From: Pokkaliibacter sp. MBI-7
GTDB taxonomy: Bacteria; Pseudomonadota; Gammaproteobacteria; Pseudomonadales; Balneatricaceae
Length of the DNA stretch: 64,000 bases
Direction: 5' to 3'
NCBI RefSeq assembly: GCF_029846635.1
Contig: NZ_JARVTG010000002.1
Coordinates: 1,343,501 to 1,407,500 of the forward strand
Each line of letters starts with the position of its first letter. The stretch's first letter is position 1. Shown here piece after piece: positions 43,335 through 52,976 of the stretch. Below the pieces are notes generated by a model. It did not search any database. It worked only from the letters and a program-made list of their open reading frames with translations, and had not been told where the DNA came from. A program made the translations under genes and the position numbers.

Positions 43335-45326
43335 TCAGACGCGGAATGCCGCAATCATACCCTGCAGTTCACGGGTCATGCGTGCCACTTCGGTACTCAG
43401 GCTGGCGGTGCTGCTGGCCTGCTCGGCGGTCACTTCACTGGCTTTCTTGATTTCCACCGTGCTCTGCTCTACCCCTTCCACCACACTGGCCTGCTGCTCA
43501 GCGGCGGACGCGATCTGGGTATTGTGGTCAACAATGAACTCCATGTTGGAGGTGATCTGCTGGAAGATGCTGGCCGTCTTCTCCACTTCCTCCACCGTGG
43601 CTGATGCACTGCGATGGCTGGTCTCAATGGTGCTGACCGCATTGCTGACCTGACGCTGCAGGCGGGCAATGATGGTGTCGATTTCACCGGTCAGCTCATG
43701 GGAACGCTGTGCCAGACTGCGCACTTCATCGGCCACGACGGCAAAACCACGACCCTGCTCACCGGCACGCGCCGCCTCGATGGCTGCGTTGAGCGCCAAC
43801 AGATTGGTCTGCTCGGCCACACTCTTGATCACATCCAGCACTTTGGAAATGCTGCCGCTTTCCTGCTCCACCGAGGAGATGGCATCGCGTGAGGCATCCA
43901 TATGGCCGAACAGCTGGTTGATCCCCGCCACGGCCTGATTGACCTGAACCAGCCCCTGCTCGCACTCGGCGCCGATCTGACTGGCTTTGCCCGAAGCCGT
44001 ATGGGTATTGCGGCTGACTTCGTGAACGCTGGCGACCAGCTCACTCATTGAGGTGGCAATCTGATCAAGCTCGACCGTCTGCATCGCCACGCTTTCGCTG
44101 CTGGATTGCGCATTTTCGTTCACGGTCGTGGCTTTGACGGTGGTCGATTCAGAAATGTTGGCCACTTCGGTGATCAGCGAACGCATCTTGATCTGCATCT
44201 GATTGAAGTCGTTCGACAGTTCACCCAGCTCATCACTGGCATCAGTGCGGATGTCCTGACTCAAGTCGCCTTCAGACACACGGCGGGTACCGGTACGGAT
44301 AGTCTTGATGGCGCCATGTACCGACACATAGAAGCCGGCAAACAGATAGACAATCAGCAGCACCATCACCACCTGAATCGAAGACCAGGCCAGCAGTGCC
44401 GCACGCTTATTCTGCAGGCGCTGCTCCAGAATGCCGGACACTTCATCCAGCAACTGCTGACGGCCAGCGACCAGTGCAGAGGTTGCCTTGTCGTACCCCT
44501 CAAAATGCGAGCGCCATTGTGCGGGAGCTTTGTCATCATAGGAGAAGCTGCCCGTGGCGTATTTGGCTACAACGGCTGTCTGGAACTGATCCAGAATCGC
44601 CTTACTGGAATCGATGATAGCCTGCTGCATTGGCTGGTCAGCGGCGGAGCTTTCGGTGATAGCCTTCAGTTCATTGACCAGATTGAACACGCCTGGTTTG
44701 GAGGCAGACTCAAGGAAGCCATAGGCCACAATGTAGGCGTTATAGGTGCGCGCTCTGGACAGGTTGACATAGGCCGGTATCAGGGAGTTCAGCATGAAGT
44801 CGACATCGTTATACAGCGTGTCGTTTTCGTCTTTGCTCAGATGTGCCCGACTGGCTACGTTTTTGATCACGTCACGCAGGTGCTCAGGCTGGCTGAAGTT
44901 CATCACGTACAGGGTATCGACAGGCACGCTGGTGCTACTGCCCTGTTCCTGCGGCTTGCCGTCCTTGTCGACAGCCAGCCCCTCGAAGCGGCTCCCGCTA
45001 ACAGCGGTGTTGTAGTCTGCCACGCTGGTATCGTACTGCTGCTGATAATCTTTGACCGCCGACGTGACATCCTCTTCGTTGCGCGCCATGGCCACTACCC
45101 TGGCTCCGGCCAGCTTCTGCGAGGCTTCAAACACATCCAGCAGTTTGGTGATGACACCCAGACCTTCCTGCTCTGAGCGGGCGTTCTGCATATCCGTATA
45201 CAGGCTGCTGAGTTTATCAACCGACAGCCAGCAGAACGGCAGCATGAATACCAGGAAAATGATCAGAAATTTGTACGCATAGCGCGTACGGTTCATTAAA
45301 TAGAGCACAGGCCGCAGCAAAAACAT
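43335..45326 (-). CDS. Methyl-accepting chemotaxis protein
   Basis: A 663-residue transmembrane receptor. One helix near residues 17-38 (FLIIFLVFMLPFCWLSV), a helical periplasmic sensor of about 270 residues (NIT-like nitrate/nitrite-sensing fold is possible), a second helix (SSIQVVMVLLIVYLFAGFYV), then HAMP (VSEGDLSQDIRTDASDELGE) and the signalling hairpin with its conserved tip LLALNAAIEAARAGEQGRGF. The HAMP and tip are intact so it can couple to CheA/CheW. No C-terminal CheR pentapeptide. Ligand unknown. Confidence 0.92.
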   Translation of the reverse strand: MFLLRPVLYLMNRTRYAYKFLIIFLVFMLPFCWLSVDKLSSLYTDMQNARSEQEGLGVITKLLDVFEASQKLAGARVVAMARNEEDVTSAVKDYQQQYDTSVADYNTAVSGSRFEGLAVDKDGKPQEQGSSTSVPVDTLYVMNFSQPEHLRDVIKNVASRAHLSKDENDTLYNDVDFMLNSLIPAYVNLSRARTYNAYIVAYGFLESASKPGVFNLVNELKAITESSAADQPMQQAIIDSSKAILDQFQTAVVAKYATGSFSYDDKAPAQWRSHFEGYDKATSALVAGRQQLLDEVSGILEQRLQNKRAALLAWSSIQVVMVLLIVYLFAGFYVSVHGAIKTIRTGTRRVSEGDLSQDIRTDASDELGELSNDFNQMQIKMRSLITEVANISESTTVKATTVNENAQSSSESVAMQTVELDQIATSMSELVASVHEVSRNTHTASGKASQIGAECEQGLVQVNQAVAGINQLFGHMDASRDAISSVEQESGSISKVLDVIKSVAEQTNLLALNAAIEAARAGEQGRGFAVVADEVRSLAQRSHELTGEIDTIIARLQRQVSNAVSTIETSHRSASATVEEVEKTASIFQQITSNMEFIVDHNTQIASAAEQQASVVEGVEQSTVEIKKASEVTAEQASSTASLSTEVARMTRELQGMIAAFRV

Positions 45327-45753
45327 TCCATCCCCTGGGCAGATATCTGCAAGTTATGGTTTAGCTGTATCAAAAAGATACTTTGGATATTGGTGTCCGA
45401 ATATACCTATTGAGCCAAAACAAATAAACCTGCAATAAAAAGGGAAATTTAACGTCTGCGACCTGAACTCTCCAGATCACACCTTTTGCACCAGATCAGA
45501 ACCAAAAACCGCCTATAAATCAGCCTACTGCACAAGCATGATGCACCTATAGCGCTCTACACAGAATTGCAGCCTTTTACATATGAAACACAAATTACAA
45601 ATATAAACACCGATATAAACAGAGCGTGCATTCCAATTCAAAATCAGGGTTTTATTCAAAAGCCGCAATTACCAGCAGCAATATTCCTTAACCACAACAC
45701 AGGAATTGCCAGCAATAGAATTGAATTAAGGAAATGCGGTGAATAGCCCAACG
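45327..45753. other. AT-rich intergenic region
   Basis: About 430 bp of AT-rich sequence before the chemoreceptor gene. It presumably includes that gene's promoter; I see no gene, clear hairpin or operator. Confidence 0.45.
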
Positions 45754-47304
45754 TTAACACGGTGGGTTGATGACGCCCTGACGGGTCAGCAGGGTATTGG
45801 CCAGCACCCGGTCCGCTCTGGCCATGCGCCGCGAAAGCATGCGTTGCGCCATCTGCAGAAGGATGGGCAGATACTGCGGGTTATCGGCAAGGTTATGAAA
45901 CTCGCAGGGGTCATCGAGCAGATCGAATAGCAGAGGTGGCATCGCCGTGAAGTGGACGTACTTGTAGCGCTCACTGCGCAGCACCGCGAGGGTGCAGTCG
46001 TTGCTGTTCAGCCCCAGCCGCTGCTCGGCCTGCTGGGTGTGCGGATCACGAAAATCGTATTCCCAGAACACCTCACTGCGCCAGTGTGCAGGGTCAGCAC
46101 CGTGCAACCAGGGCAGCAGCGACTCACCATCACAACTGGTGGGTATAGGCAGCCCGAGCCAGTCCAGCATGGTCGGCATCAGATCCACCGCCTCGGTCAG
46201 CGCTGATAGCTGCTTACCCCGCGCGCCGCTGCATTCCGGTGCCCGGATGATCAGCGGAATATGGTAACTGGCATCGAAATAACCGCCTTTACCCCACAGA
46301 TAGTGATCTCCCAGCTGCTCACCGTGATCGACGGTAAAGACAATCAGGGTGTTGTCGTATTCCCCGGTTTCACGCAGATAGTCGAACAGTCGCCCCAGAT
46401 GCAGGTCTACCTCGGTAATCAGGCCATAGTACGTGGCGCGCATCTGCTGGAGTTCCGCCTCCGGTAACGACACCACGTTATGCTGATGGCCAAAGTAGTA
46501 GCCCGGGCGCTGCTGCACATCGAGCCAGTAATCAAGGAAGGGATGCTGAGCTTTCGCCTCCACCAGTGACGATTCCCGCTGGGGCAATGCCACCTGCTCT
46601 GCCGCATAAAGGCGATTGAAAGGCTCTGGCGCATACAGCGGAGGATGAGGCCGCAGGAAGACACCATGGATAAACCAGCCCTGACCGCGATGGGCCTGCA
46701 TATGCTGGAGGATACGATCAGCGGTGTAGGCCGTATCCGAATCCTCAGCCCGGTACAGGGTCGGAGCGTAGCTGTGCCCTTTCCCGGCCGGCAGCTCAAC
46801 CGCTGGGTCCGCAAAGTAGGTCTGTGCCGGATGCCATGGCAGGGTGTAACCCTTGCTGCGCAGCTGGTTGATCCAGGGCAGGCAGATTTCATCGTCATAT
46901 CTGAAGCCTTCACGAAACCCCGGCAGTAAGCCGCCGTAATCACGCAACGCCGGATCGCCCGCCGCCACGGTACGCGGATCGACACTGGTATCGGTATAGC
47001 CGTACAGAATCGGATCAAAACCACCCTTGCGTACTTCCCGCGCGATATTGGTGTGGCGGTCATCGAGCGGCGTGCCGTTGAGAATGGAGCGATGATTCAT
47101 CGCATACATGCCGGTCAGCAAACTGGCACGACTGGGGCCACAGGGCGCCGCCTGGGTGAAGTGGTTACGAAACAGCGTCCCCTCGGCTGCCAGCCGGTCA
47201 AGATGAGGGGTTTTCACCAGTGGATGGCCAACCGCAGACAGGCAGTCAGCCCGCCATTGATCCGCCGAGATAAAGAGCACGTTAGGTCGGGAAGAAGTGG
47301 CCAT
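45754..47304 (-). CDS. Sulfatase-superfamily hydrolase, phosphonate monoester hydrolase type
   Basis: A 516-residue enzyme with the formylglycine motif CGPSR (Cys55 in QAAPCGPSRASLLTG). Metal ligands are in FISADQWRADC and FTVDHGEQLGDHYLWGKGGY. The latter wording and overall length fit phosphonate monoester / phosphodiester hydrolases of the PehA/PMH group more than classic arylsulfatases. No signal peptide, so cytoplasmic; the Cys must be converted to formylglycine by an enzyme not present in the window. The gene follows a Gfa-like gene on the same strand with 53 bp between. Confidence 0.82.
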   Translation of the reverse strand: MATSSRPNVLFISADQWRADCLSAVGHPLVKTPHLDRLAAEGTLFRNHFTQAAPCGPSRASLLTGMYAMNHRSILNGTPLDDRHTNIAREVRKGGFDPILYGYTDTSVDPRTVAAGDPALRDYGGLLPGFREGFRYDDEICLPWINQLRSKGYTLPWHPAQTYFADPAVELPAGKGHSYAPTLYRAEDSDTAYTADRILQHMQAHRGQGWFIHGVFLRPHPPLYAPEPFNRLYAAEQVALPQRESSLVEAKAQHPFLDYWLDVQQRPGYYFGHQHNVVSLPEAELQQMRATYYGLITEVDLHLGRLFDYLRETGEYDNTLIVFTVDHGEQLGDHYLWGKGGYFDASYHIPLIIRAPECSGARGKQLSALTEAVDLMPTMLDWLGLPIPTSCDGESLLPWLHGADPAHWRSEVFWEYDFRDPHTQQAEQRLGLNSNDCTLAVLRSERYKYVHFTAMPPLLFDLLDDPCEFHNLADNPQYLPILLQMAQRMLSRRMARADRVLANTLLTRQGVINPPC

Positions 47305-47357
47305 GGCTGATGTCGTCCCTGCAGCTACCTGAGTCGGATACGGAGCACGTTCTGGTT

Positions 47358-47828
47358 TCAGCTCACCAGACCCAGCCGTTCATGCCATTCGGCAATACTT
47401 TCCTTGGGATAGCCATAGATACAGGTATCAGGGCCACGCACATCCACTTCGACCCACTCCGGCTTATAGGCCAGCATCAGGTGAGTACGCTCGGGAGGAA
47501 TCGGCAGCTCGGTATCGATAGCCGAGGCAAAGGGATGCACCAGTTCCGGCCAGCGTGGGTCCCACACCCACAGAGTCGTGGCGCAATGCTTGCAAAAATG
47601 ACGTTCGGCCGGGCTGGTTTGCCCGTCAATGATGGCGTGGTAGACCGTGATATGGTCGCGCCCTTCTACCTTCAGCGACTCAGACTGCGCACCCAGATTG
47701 ATAGCATAGCCCCCACCGCCCGCCGTTTTGCGACATACGGAGCAGTAGCAGCGATTGAAGGGGTAAGGATGAGGAGACTCCACTTCAAAATGCACAGCAC
47801 CACAATGGCATGAGCCTTTCAGCAACAT
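47358..47828 (-). CDS. GFA-family (glutathione-dependent formaldehyde-activating-like) zinc protein
   Basis: A 156-residue protein with the GFA zinc-binding pattern: GSCHCGAVHFEVE (Cys pair), RCYCSVCRKTAGGG (C-x-x-C) and FCKHCATTLWVWDP. The family includes Gfa and CENP-V-like proteins; most members have no proven activity. It is probably co-transcribed with the sulfatase-type gene downstream. Confidence 0.85.
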   Translation of the reverse strand: MLLKGSCHCGAVHFEVESPHPYPFNRCYCSVCRKTAGGGGYAINLGAQSESLKVEGRDHITVYHAIIDGQTSPAERHFCKHCATTLWVWDPRWPELVHPFASAIDTELPIPPERTHLMLAYKPEWVEVDVRGPDTCIYGYPKESIAEWHERLGLVS

Positions 47829-47946
47829 GGGGATTCTCCTGTATGAAAATTCATATTCCCAGCAAGTCTAGTCAGTCCTGTAAAACCTGCACGTTAATGC
47901 ACAAGGTCAGTTTCCTTTCCTGCTGAACTCCCTCATGAATGGTCTG

Positions 47947-48372
47947 TCAGCGGATAAGCAGTTCCCATTCTGCCGGTAAAAAACCGTGTCGGCTTAGCAG
48001 TAGCAGGGCCAGCATATTGACCACCACCGTCAGCCAGAAGACCCACTGGAAGGATCCCTTGCTGGACTTATGCCGCAACCAGCGCTGGGCACAGAGTGCG
48101 CCCGGCCAGCCGCCCAGCAAAGCCAGCAGATGCAGGGTACTTTCCTGAATGCGCCACGCCTGCCGGCGGGCGGCACGTTTATCCCAGGCATACACCATAA
48201 AAGTGGCAAGACTCAGCAGCAGATAGCCCAGCGCCAGCCAGACCGGCCATCGTCCGCTGGCCACCAGTGCCAGCAAAGCGCCGGCAAACAGCCAGACAAA
48301 GACCGCACTGGCGCGGCCAGACGTGGAATGCAGTGGTTTACTTACCGCAGCAGAACGGGGTGAGCGGGCCAT
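47947..48372 (-). CDS. DUF1294 membrane protein
   Basis: A 141-residue protein with three to four membrane helices. The conserved part of DUF1294 is present: TFMVYAWDKRAARRQAWRI, ESTLHLLALLGGWPGALCAQ and LRHKSSKGSFQWVFW. In other proteins this domain is fused to a cold-shock domain; here it is alone. Function unknown. Confidence 0.82.
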   Translation of the reverse strand: MARSPRSAAVSKPLHSTSGRASAVFVWLFAGALLALVASGRWPVWLALGYLLLSLATFMVYAWDKRAARRQAWRIQESTLHLLALLGGWPGALCAQRWLRHKSSKGSFQWVFWLTVVVNMLALLLLSRHGFLPAEWELLIR

Positions 48373-48597
48373 CGAAGGTCACCATGAAAAATGCAGAGGG
48401 GAATATCTATTCTGTTTCGGTCGTGCTGACAAGCGCACCCCGAATTGGCCAATGGCCTTTTCTCAATCCGGGACGCTTTCATGATCTGGCGAGAAAAGCC
48501 AGACAGGGCGAAAACAGCGGTGCGAAAGAGGAGATACAGGAGAGGTGGTCACCCAGCCGGATGCCAGTGAGCCTCACAGGCATCCACACAGGCGCTA

Positions 48598-49095
48598 TTA
48601 CTGGAAGGAGAACAGCACGCCATTCATGAACATAACTTCGTGAATGATCGCCCCGCTGCTATCTTCCCATTGCCAGTTTTCGACAATGTCGTCAGCCGTG
48701 GACAGCGTACTCTTGTTGGTCGGTTCACCCCAGGCTCTGGCGACCCAGTACGGCGTCATGCCATTTTCTACCCGATGACTGTCCGCCAGCCGCTTCATGT
48801 GCTGAGCCTGTGCCTCGAACGCATTGGGCAACCCTCCCGCAGCAGGAGGATTGTTGGCCAGCTGATCATTCAGCTGCTCAATGACCGCATCATTCTGGGC
48901 GCTGCCCGCTGAAGGCGCCGTTGCTGCCGACGCCATGTCGGGCGCAGGCTGGTCCTCCGGCTCAGACAGCTTCACACCGTCAGCACAGGCCTTGTCGGTG
49001 AAGGTTTTAACCCCATCGACCATGCAGAAATAGATGTCAGCGCTGGCCGCAGGCGCGACAGATAACGCCGCCACAACGAGTAGATACTTCACCAT
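48598..49095 (-). CDS. Exported DUF4124-type protein
   Basis: A 165-residue protein with signal peptide (YLLVVAALSVAPAASA) followed directly by the short DUF4124-like domain (DIYFCMVDGVKTFTDKACAD), a low-complexity Ala/Pro linker and a C-terminal part resembling outer-membrane assembly lipoprotein folds (WVARAWGEPTNKSTLSTADD, ENWQWEDSSGAIIHEVMF). Function unknown. Single gene. Confidence 0.75.
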   Translation of the reverse strand: MVKYLLVVAALSVAPAASADIYFCMVDGVKTFTDKACADGVKLSEPEDQPAPDMASAATAPSAGSAQNDAVIEQLNDQLANNPPAAGGLPNAFEAQAQHMKRLADSHRVENGMTPYWVARAWGEPTNKSTLSTADDIVENWQWEDSSGAIIHEVMFMNGVLFSFQ

Positions 49096-49222
49096 TCTCT
49101 CGCTACCGAACCATTAAAAAATGTTTCGGCATTTTACAGTTCCCCAACAAAGCCCGAAATAGCACAGTACAGTTTTTATTCAAACCATCAGGTCAGGATT
49201 TCCCGTTAGACCATCCGTCATG

Positions 49223-49239
49223 ACGCAGGCAGCCTGCGT
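49223..49239. repeat. Near-perfect palindrome after the phosphodiesterase gene
   Basis: ACGCAGGC and GCCTGCGT separated by one base. No T-run on the minus strand, so its role as terminator is doubtful. Confidence 0.35.
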
Positions 49240-49248
49240 GAGATTGCC

Positions 49249-50079
49249 TCAGTCAATCAGCCCATGAGCATCAAAAAACGGATAGGGGCCTGCATACTCA
49301 TCCAGCATGCCAGTGTGGGTGATCAGCGCCTGCGCCTCTGTCCACCAGTGCAGCAGATAGGCCGGTGGCTCCATGACAAAGCGCGATGGCGCCTGCGGAT
49401 CAATATCCAGCGCCACCTGATGGGAGGTTCCGGGGCAGCAGCACACCAGCGTACCGGCAAAGCGCTGCTGAATACTGCGATGCAGATGCCCGCACAGCAC
49501 CCGCTCCACCTGCGGATGACGACGGATCACCGCCGCCAGCTGCTCACTGCTGAACAGGCGCTGCACATCCATATGGCCGATACCACTGATAAAGGGCGGA
49601 TGATGCAGCATCACCAGCGTGGGCTTAGCGGGCGCGGCTGCCAGCGTCTGCTCCAGCCACGCCAGCCGCTGCGGGCACAACTCGCCGTGGGGCTGACCGG
49701 GAACGGTGGAATCCAGCCCGATCAGGCGCAGCGGGTAGTCATCAATGCACCACTGCAAAAACCTGTCCTGCTGATGCAAATAGCCATGCTCGGGAAAGGC
49801 GGCACGCAGCGCCTGACGCTCATCATGGTTACCCGCTATCAGGTAGAACGGCATCTGCAGCGGTTGCAGTGCCTGTCGCAGAGTGGCGTACTCTTCCGCC
49901 CGGCCAAAATCCACCAGATCACCAGTGATGACCACGACATCCGGTCTGGGACGCAGGCTGTTCAGGCGGGTGACGGCATGTTGCAAGGCCCGCAAGGTAT
50001 CCACCCGCTTGTAAGACAGCCTGCCTCCGGCCTTGATATGCAGATCGCTGATCTGGGCGACGATAAACTGACGACTCAT
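49249..50079 (-). CDS. GpdQ-like calcineurin-family phosphodiesterase
   Basis: A 276-residue cytoplasmic metallophosphoesterase with every metal motif: ISDLHI, ITGDLVDFG, AGNHDE, LHHPPF and CGHLHRS. The order, length and C-terminal AGPYPFFD match the glycerophosphodiesterase GpdQ / cyclic-AMP phosphodiesterase CpdA group. It is the last gene of a LacI-ABC transporter operon and its ATG overlaps the stop of the ATPase gene (ATGA). The likely job is to hydrolyse the phosphodiester brought in by the transporter, an inference from position. Confidence 0.85.
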   Translation of the reverse strand: MSRQFIVAQISDLHIKAGGRLSYKRVDTLRALQHAVTRLNSLRPRPDVVVITGDLVDFGRAEEYATLRQALQPLQMPFYLIAGNHDERQALRAAFPEHGYLHQQDRFLQWCIDDYPLRLIGLDSTVPGQPHGELCPQRLAWLEQTLAAAPAKPTLVMLHHPPFISGIGHMDVQRLFSSEQLAAVIRRHPQVERVLCGHLHRSIQQRFAGTLVCCCPGTSHQVALDIDPQAPSRFVMEPPAYLLHWWTEAQALITHTGMLDEYAGPYPFFDAHGLID

Positions 50080-51221
50080 GTTGCGCTTCCTGCGGCACTT
50101 CCTGCCTTCTTTCCGGCATGAGGCTGTGTCTGATTGCCGGTGATGGTGAACAGCGCATCTGCCGGGACGGTCAGACTGATCACATCGCCGACCTGCCAGT
50201 GCTGTCGGCTGCTGCTGTCGACCTGTAATGGCTCCGCTGCGCCGGTATCAACCAGCAGGCGCTGACTCTGGCCGAGGAAGAAACGCTGAATCACCCTGCC
50301 CCGCACAGCCACCGGCTCGTCGTCAGTGCAAATCCGCACATCTTCCGGGCGGCAATACAGCAAGGAGGCGTCACCCTGATAGTCAGACGGCAGACCCCCG
50401 CCCGTCACCTGCAGACTGCCCTGCACTCGCCCCAGGATGGCAAAGCGATTGACCGTGCCGATAAAGTCCGCAACAAAGGCCGTTGCAGGCTGATGATAGA
50501 TTTGCTGCGGAGTGCCCAGTTGAGCAATACGCCCCCTCTCCATCACCGCGATGCGATCCCCCAGCGCCATGGCCTCGGCCTGATCGTGAGTCACATAGAC
50601 GGAAGTAATGCCCAGCTGACGCAACAGCTGGCCGATATCAATCCGCAGGCGATCACGCAGTTTGGCATCCAGTGCCGCCAGTGGCTCATCAAACAGCAGC
50701 ACCCGTGGCTGCACCGCCATGGCACGGGCCAGCGCCACACGTTGTTTCTGCCCGCCAGACAGCTCATGAATGGCGCGCTGCTCCAGCCCCTGCAGATGGA
50801 CCATGTCCACCATTTCGCCGGTACGCTGACGTATCACCTCAGCAGAATAACCACGAATCTTCAGACCGTAGCCGATGTTGGCGGCAACGTTCATGTTGGG
50901 GAACAGCGCGTAGTTCTGAAACACCATGCCCACATCGCGCTTCTCAATCGGCAGATGGGTGACCTGTTCATCACCAAACCACACTTCCCCTCCGGCGTCA
51001 GGTTGCTCAAGGCCGCTGATAATGCGTAACGTAGTGGTCTTGCCACAGCCGGAGGGGCCAAGCAGCACCAGCGTTTCCCCCGGCTCGACAGCCAGATCCA
51101 GCGGGTGCAGTGCGGTGTGTTGCCCCTGCCGCCCGGCAAATGTACGGGCACACTGGCGCAGGCGAATACGCACAGGTTCGCGATGAGCGACCTGAGGCAA
51201 AGTAGCAAATGTCGACTTCAT
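50076..51221 (-). CDS. ABC transporter ATP-binding subunit (PotA/PhnT/FbpC type)
   Basis: A 381-residue ATPase: Walker A GPSGCGKTT (about 55-63), Q-loop MVFQNYALFPNMNVAANIGYG-like segment, signature LSGGQKQRVALARA, Walker B VLLFDEPLAALDAKLR and a C-terminal TOBE domain. Length and the TOBE domain are those of importers for iron, polyamines, spermidine or 2-aminoethylphosphonate. Placed between the second permease and the phosphodiesterase. Confidence 0.9.
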   Translation of the reverse strand: MKSTFATLPQVAHREPVRIRLRQCARTFAGRQGQHTALHPLDLAVEPGETLVLLGPSGCGKTTTLRIISGLEQPDAGGEVWFGDEQVTHLPIEKRDVGMVFQNYALFPNMNVAANIGYGLKIRGYSAEVIRQRTGEMVDMVHLQGLEQRAIHELSGGQKQRVALARAMAVQPRVLLFDEPLAALDAKLRDRLRIDIGQLLRQLGITSVYVTHDQAEAMALGDRIAVMERGRIAQLGTPQQIYHQPATAFVADFIGTVNRFAILGRVQGSLQVTGGGLPSDYQGDASLLYCRPEDVRICTDDEPVAVRGRVIQRFFLGQSQRLLVDTGAAEPLQVDSSSRQHWQVGDVISLTVPADALFTITGNQTQPHAGKKAGSAAGSAT

Positions 51222-51246
51222 AAGGTTTTACTCAAACTCAACAGCA

Positions 51247-52080
51247 TTACTGCACGCTTCGGCTGGCACGCCGGGCAGCCCACTGGCCAAACCATTGGAT
51301 CAGCGTCAGTAGTGGCAGAATCATCAGCAGGAAGATCAGGGTATAGGCCGAGCCAATTTCCAGTCGCATTGAGGCATAGCTGTCCGCCAGCCCGACCGGC
51401 AAGGTCTTGGTCAGCGGGGTATGCAGCATCCAGGTGATATTGAACTCGCCCACCGACAGGGTAATTACCATCAGGGCACCCGCCAGAATGCCGCTGGTGC
51501 AATTGGGCAGAATGACCGTGAAGAAGCGTTGAATAGTGCCGGCCCCGAGACTGGAGGCGGCCTCTTCCAGACGCACCACATCAATGGCCTGCATGACCGC
51601 CAGCACCGGACGAATCATGAAGGGCAGCGTAAACAACACATGGCCGACCAGAATAAACAGCCAGCTGCTACGAAAGCCATGAAACTGCCCATAGGCCAGC
51701 AACAGTGCCAGAGCCGTCGCCAGCCCGGGGATGGCGACCGGCATCAGCAGTAATTCTTCAATGATCGCAGCCCAGCGCTTGCGGCACTTGAGCAGACCAT
51801 AGGCCGCCGGGACGCCCAGCAGCAAGGTACAGCCCAGACAGGCCAGCGCCAGATAAATGGACAGCCAGATGCTGTCGGCATACAGCCCCCACACCTCGGC
51901 TATCCAGCGGGTTGTGAGGCCGCTACTCAGACCGGCAAGGTAGTTTTCGGTCAGACCGGCCAGCACCGACATCAGCACCGGCACAATCATGAAAGCGCAG
52001 ACGGCCAGCGTAAAAATCAGCTGCAGGACAAAGCGCCAGTGCAGAACGCCAGCACCGCGTACCAACAAGGATGTAGACAT
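51247..52080 (-). CDS. ABC transporter permease 2
   Basis: A 277-residue inner-membrane protein with about six helices and the EAA loop (RLEEAASSLGAGTIQRFFTV). C-terminal helix and basic tail (FGQWAARRASRSVQ). Pairs with the permease encoded two bases upstream. Confidence 0.88.
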   Translation of the reverse strand: MSTSLLVRGAGVLHWRFVLQLIFTLAVCAFMIVPVLMSVLAGLTENYLAGLSSGLTTRWIAEVWGLYADSIWLSIYLALACLGCTLLLGVPAAYGLLKCRKRWAAIIEELLLMPVAIPGLATALALLLAYGQFHGFRSSWLFILVGHVLFTLPFMIRPVLAVMQAIDVVRLEEAASSLGAGTIQRFFTVILPNCTSGILAGALMVITLSVGEFNITWMLHTPLTKTLPVGLADSYASMRLEIGSAYTLIFLLMILPLLTLIQWFGQWAARRASRSVQ

Positions 52081-52082
52081 GC

Positions 52083-52976
52083 TTACGCACCTCCGAGACT
52101 GGCATCTGCCGATAATCGCCGCGCCAGCGCCAGCGCCAGCCAGGTCACCGCGCCCAGCAGCACAGACAACGCCGCGGACATGGCAAAGTTGGCGTAATTG
52201 GTAAATTCGCCGTAGATGGCCATCGGCACCACATTAATCCGGGTGCCCAGGGTAAAGGCCGTGCCGAAGGCACCCATGCTGGTAGCGAAGCAGATGGCGC
52301 CGGTTGAAATTAACGCCGGGCGAATGCCGGGAATAAGCACATCAGCAATCACCCGCCAGCTGTTGGCGCCCAGCGAGCGGGCCGCCTCTTCCAGACTGGT
52401 ATCGAGCTTTTCGCAGGCCGCCATCACCGTCATGATCACGCGCGGAATGGAGAAATACAGATAACCGATAAACAACCCGGTCAGGGAATAGGCAAAGGTC
52501 CAGCGTTCACCCGCCAGCAGCTGGCCAAGCTGTGCTGACAGCCCCTGGCGTCCACCCAGCATGATCACCAGAAAGCCAACCACGACACCGGGAAAGGCCA
52601 GTGGAAAGGTCAGCATCGACAGCAACAGGCTGCGCCCGAAGAAATGATTACGTGCCAGAAAGCAGCCACAGATAGCAGCGATCACCACCGCCAGCACCGC
52701 GACGGCCAAAGACAGCAGCACCGTCACCAGCAGGCTGAACAGATATTGCCGATGAGTCAGCACGGCCCAGTAACCCGGCTCGCCGCTGCCACTGTCAGCA
52801 CCAGCGCCCATCACCATCAGCTGTACAAAGGGCAGCAACCAGAACGCCAGAAAGAAAGCCAGCGCGGGTGCCAGCGCCCAGTGCGCCAGCCACTGACCAT
52901 AATGACGCCGTGGGCGCGCGGAAGGGGCCGCCCGGCTGGCGGGCTGCCCTCCTGTCGTCAGTAACGACTGCGACAT
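52083..52976 (-). CDS. ABC transporter permease 1
   Basis: A 297-residue inner-membrane permease; EAA loop TSLEEAARSLGANSWRVIAD, about six helices and a basic N-terminus. Its ATG overlaps the stop of the binding-protein gene (TAATG), showing tight translational coupling. Confidence 0.9.
   Translation of the reverse strand: MSQSLLTTGGQPASRAAPSARPRRHYGQWLAHWALAPALAFFLAFWLLPFVQLMVMGAGADSGSGEPGYWAVLTHRQYLFSLLVTVLLSLAVAVLAVVIAAICGCFLARNHFFGRSLLLSMLTFPLAFPGVVVGFLVIMLGGRQGLSAQLGQLLAGERWTFAYSLTGLFIGYLYFSIPRVIMTVMAACEKLDTSLEEAARSLGANSWRVIADVLIPGIRPALISTGAICFATSMGAFGTAFTLGTRINVVPMAIYGEFTNYANFAMSAALSVLLGAVTWLALALARRLSADASLGGA

Noticed and set aside
44106..45176. Plus-strand frame of about 350 codons opposite the chemoreceptor
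   Set aside because: Antisense shadow without recognisable features.
49264..50121. Plus-strand frame opposite the phosphodiesterase
   Set aside because: Antisense shadow; the minus strand has all metallophosphoesterase motifs.
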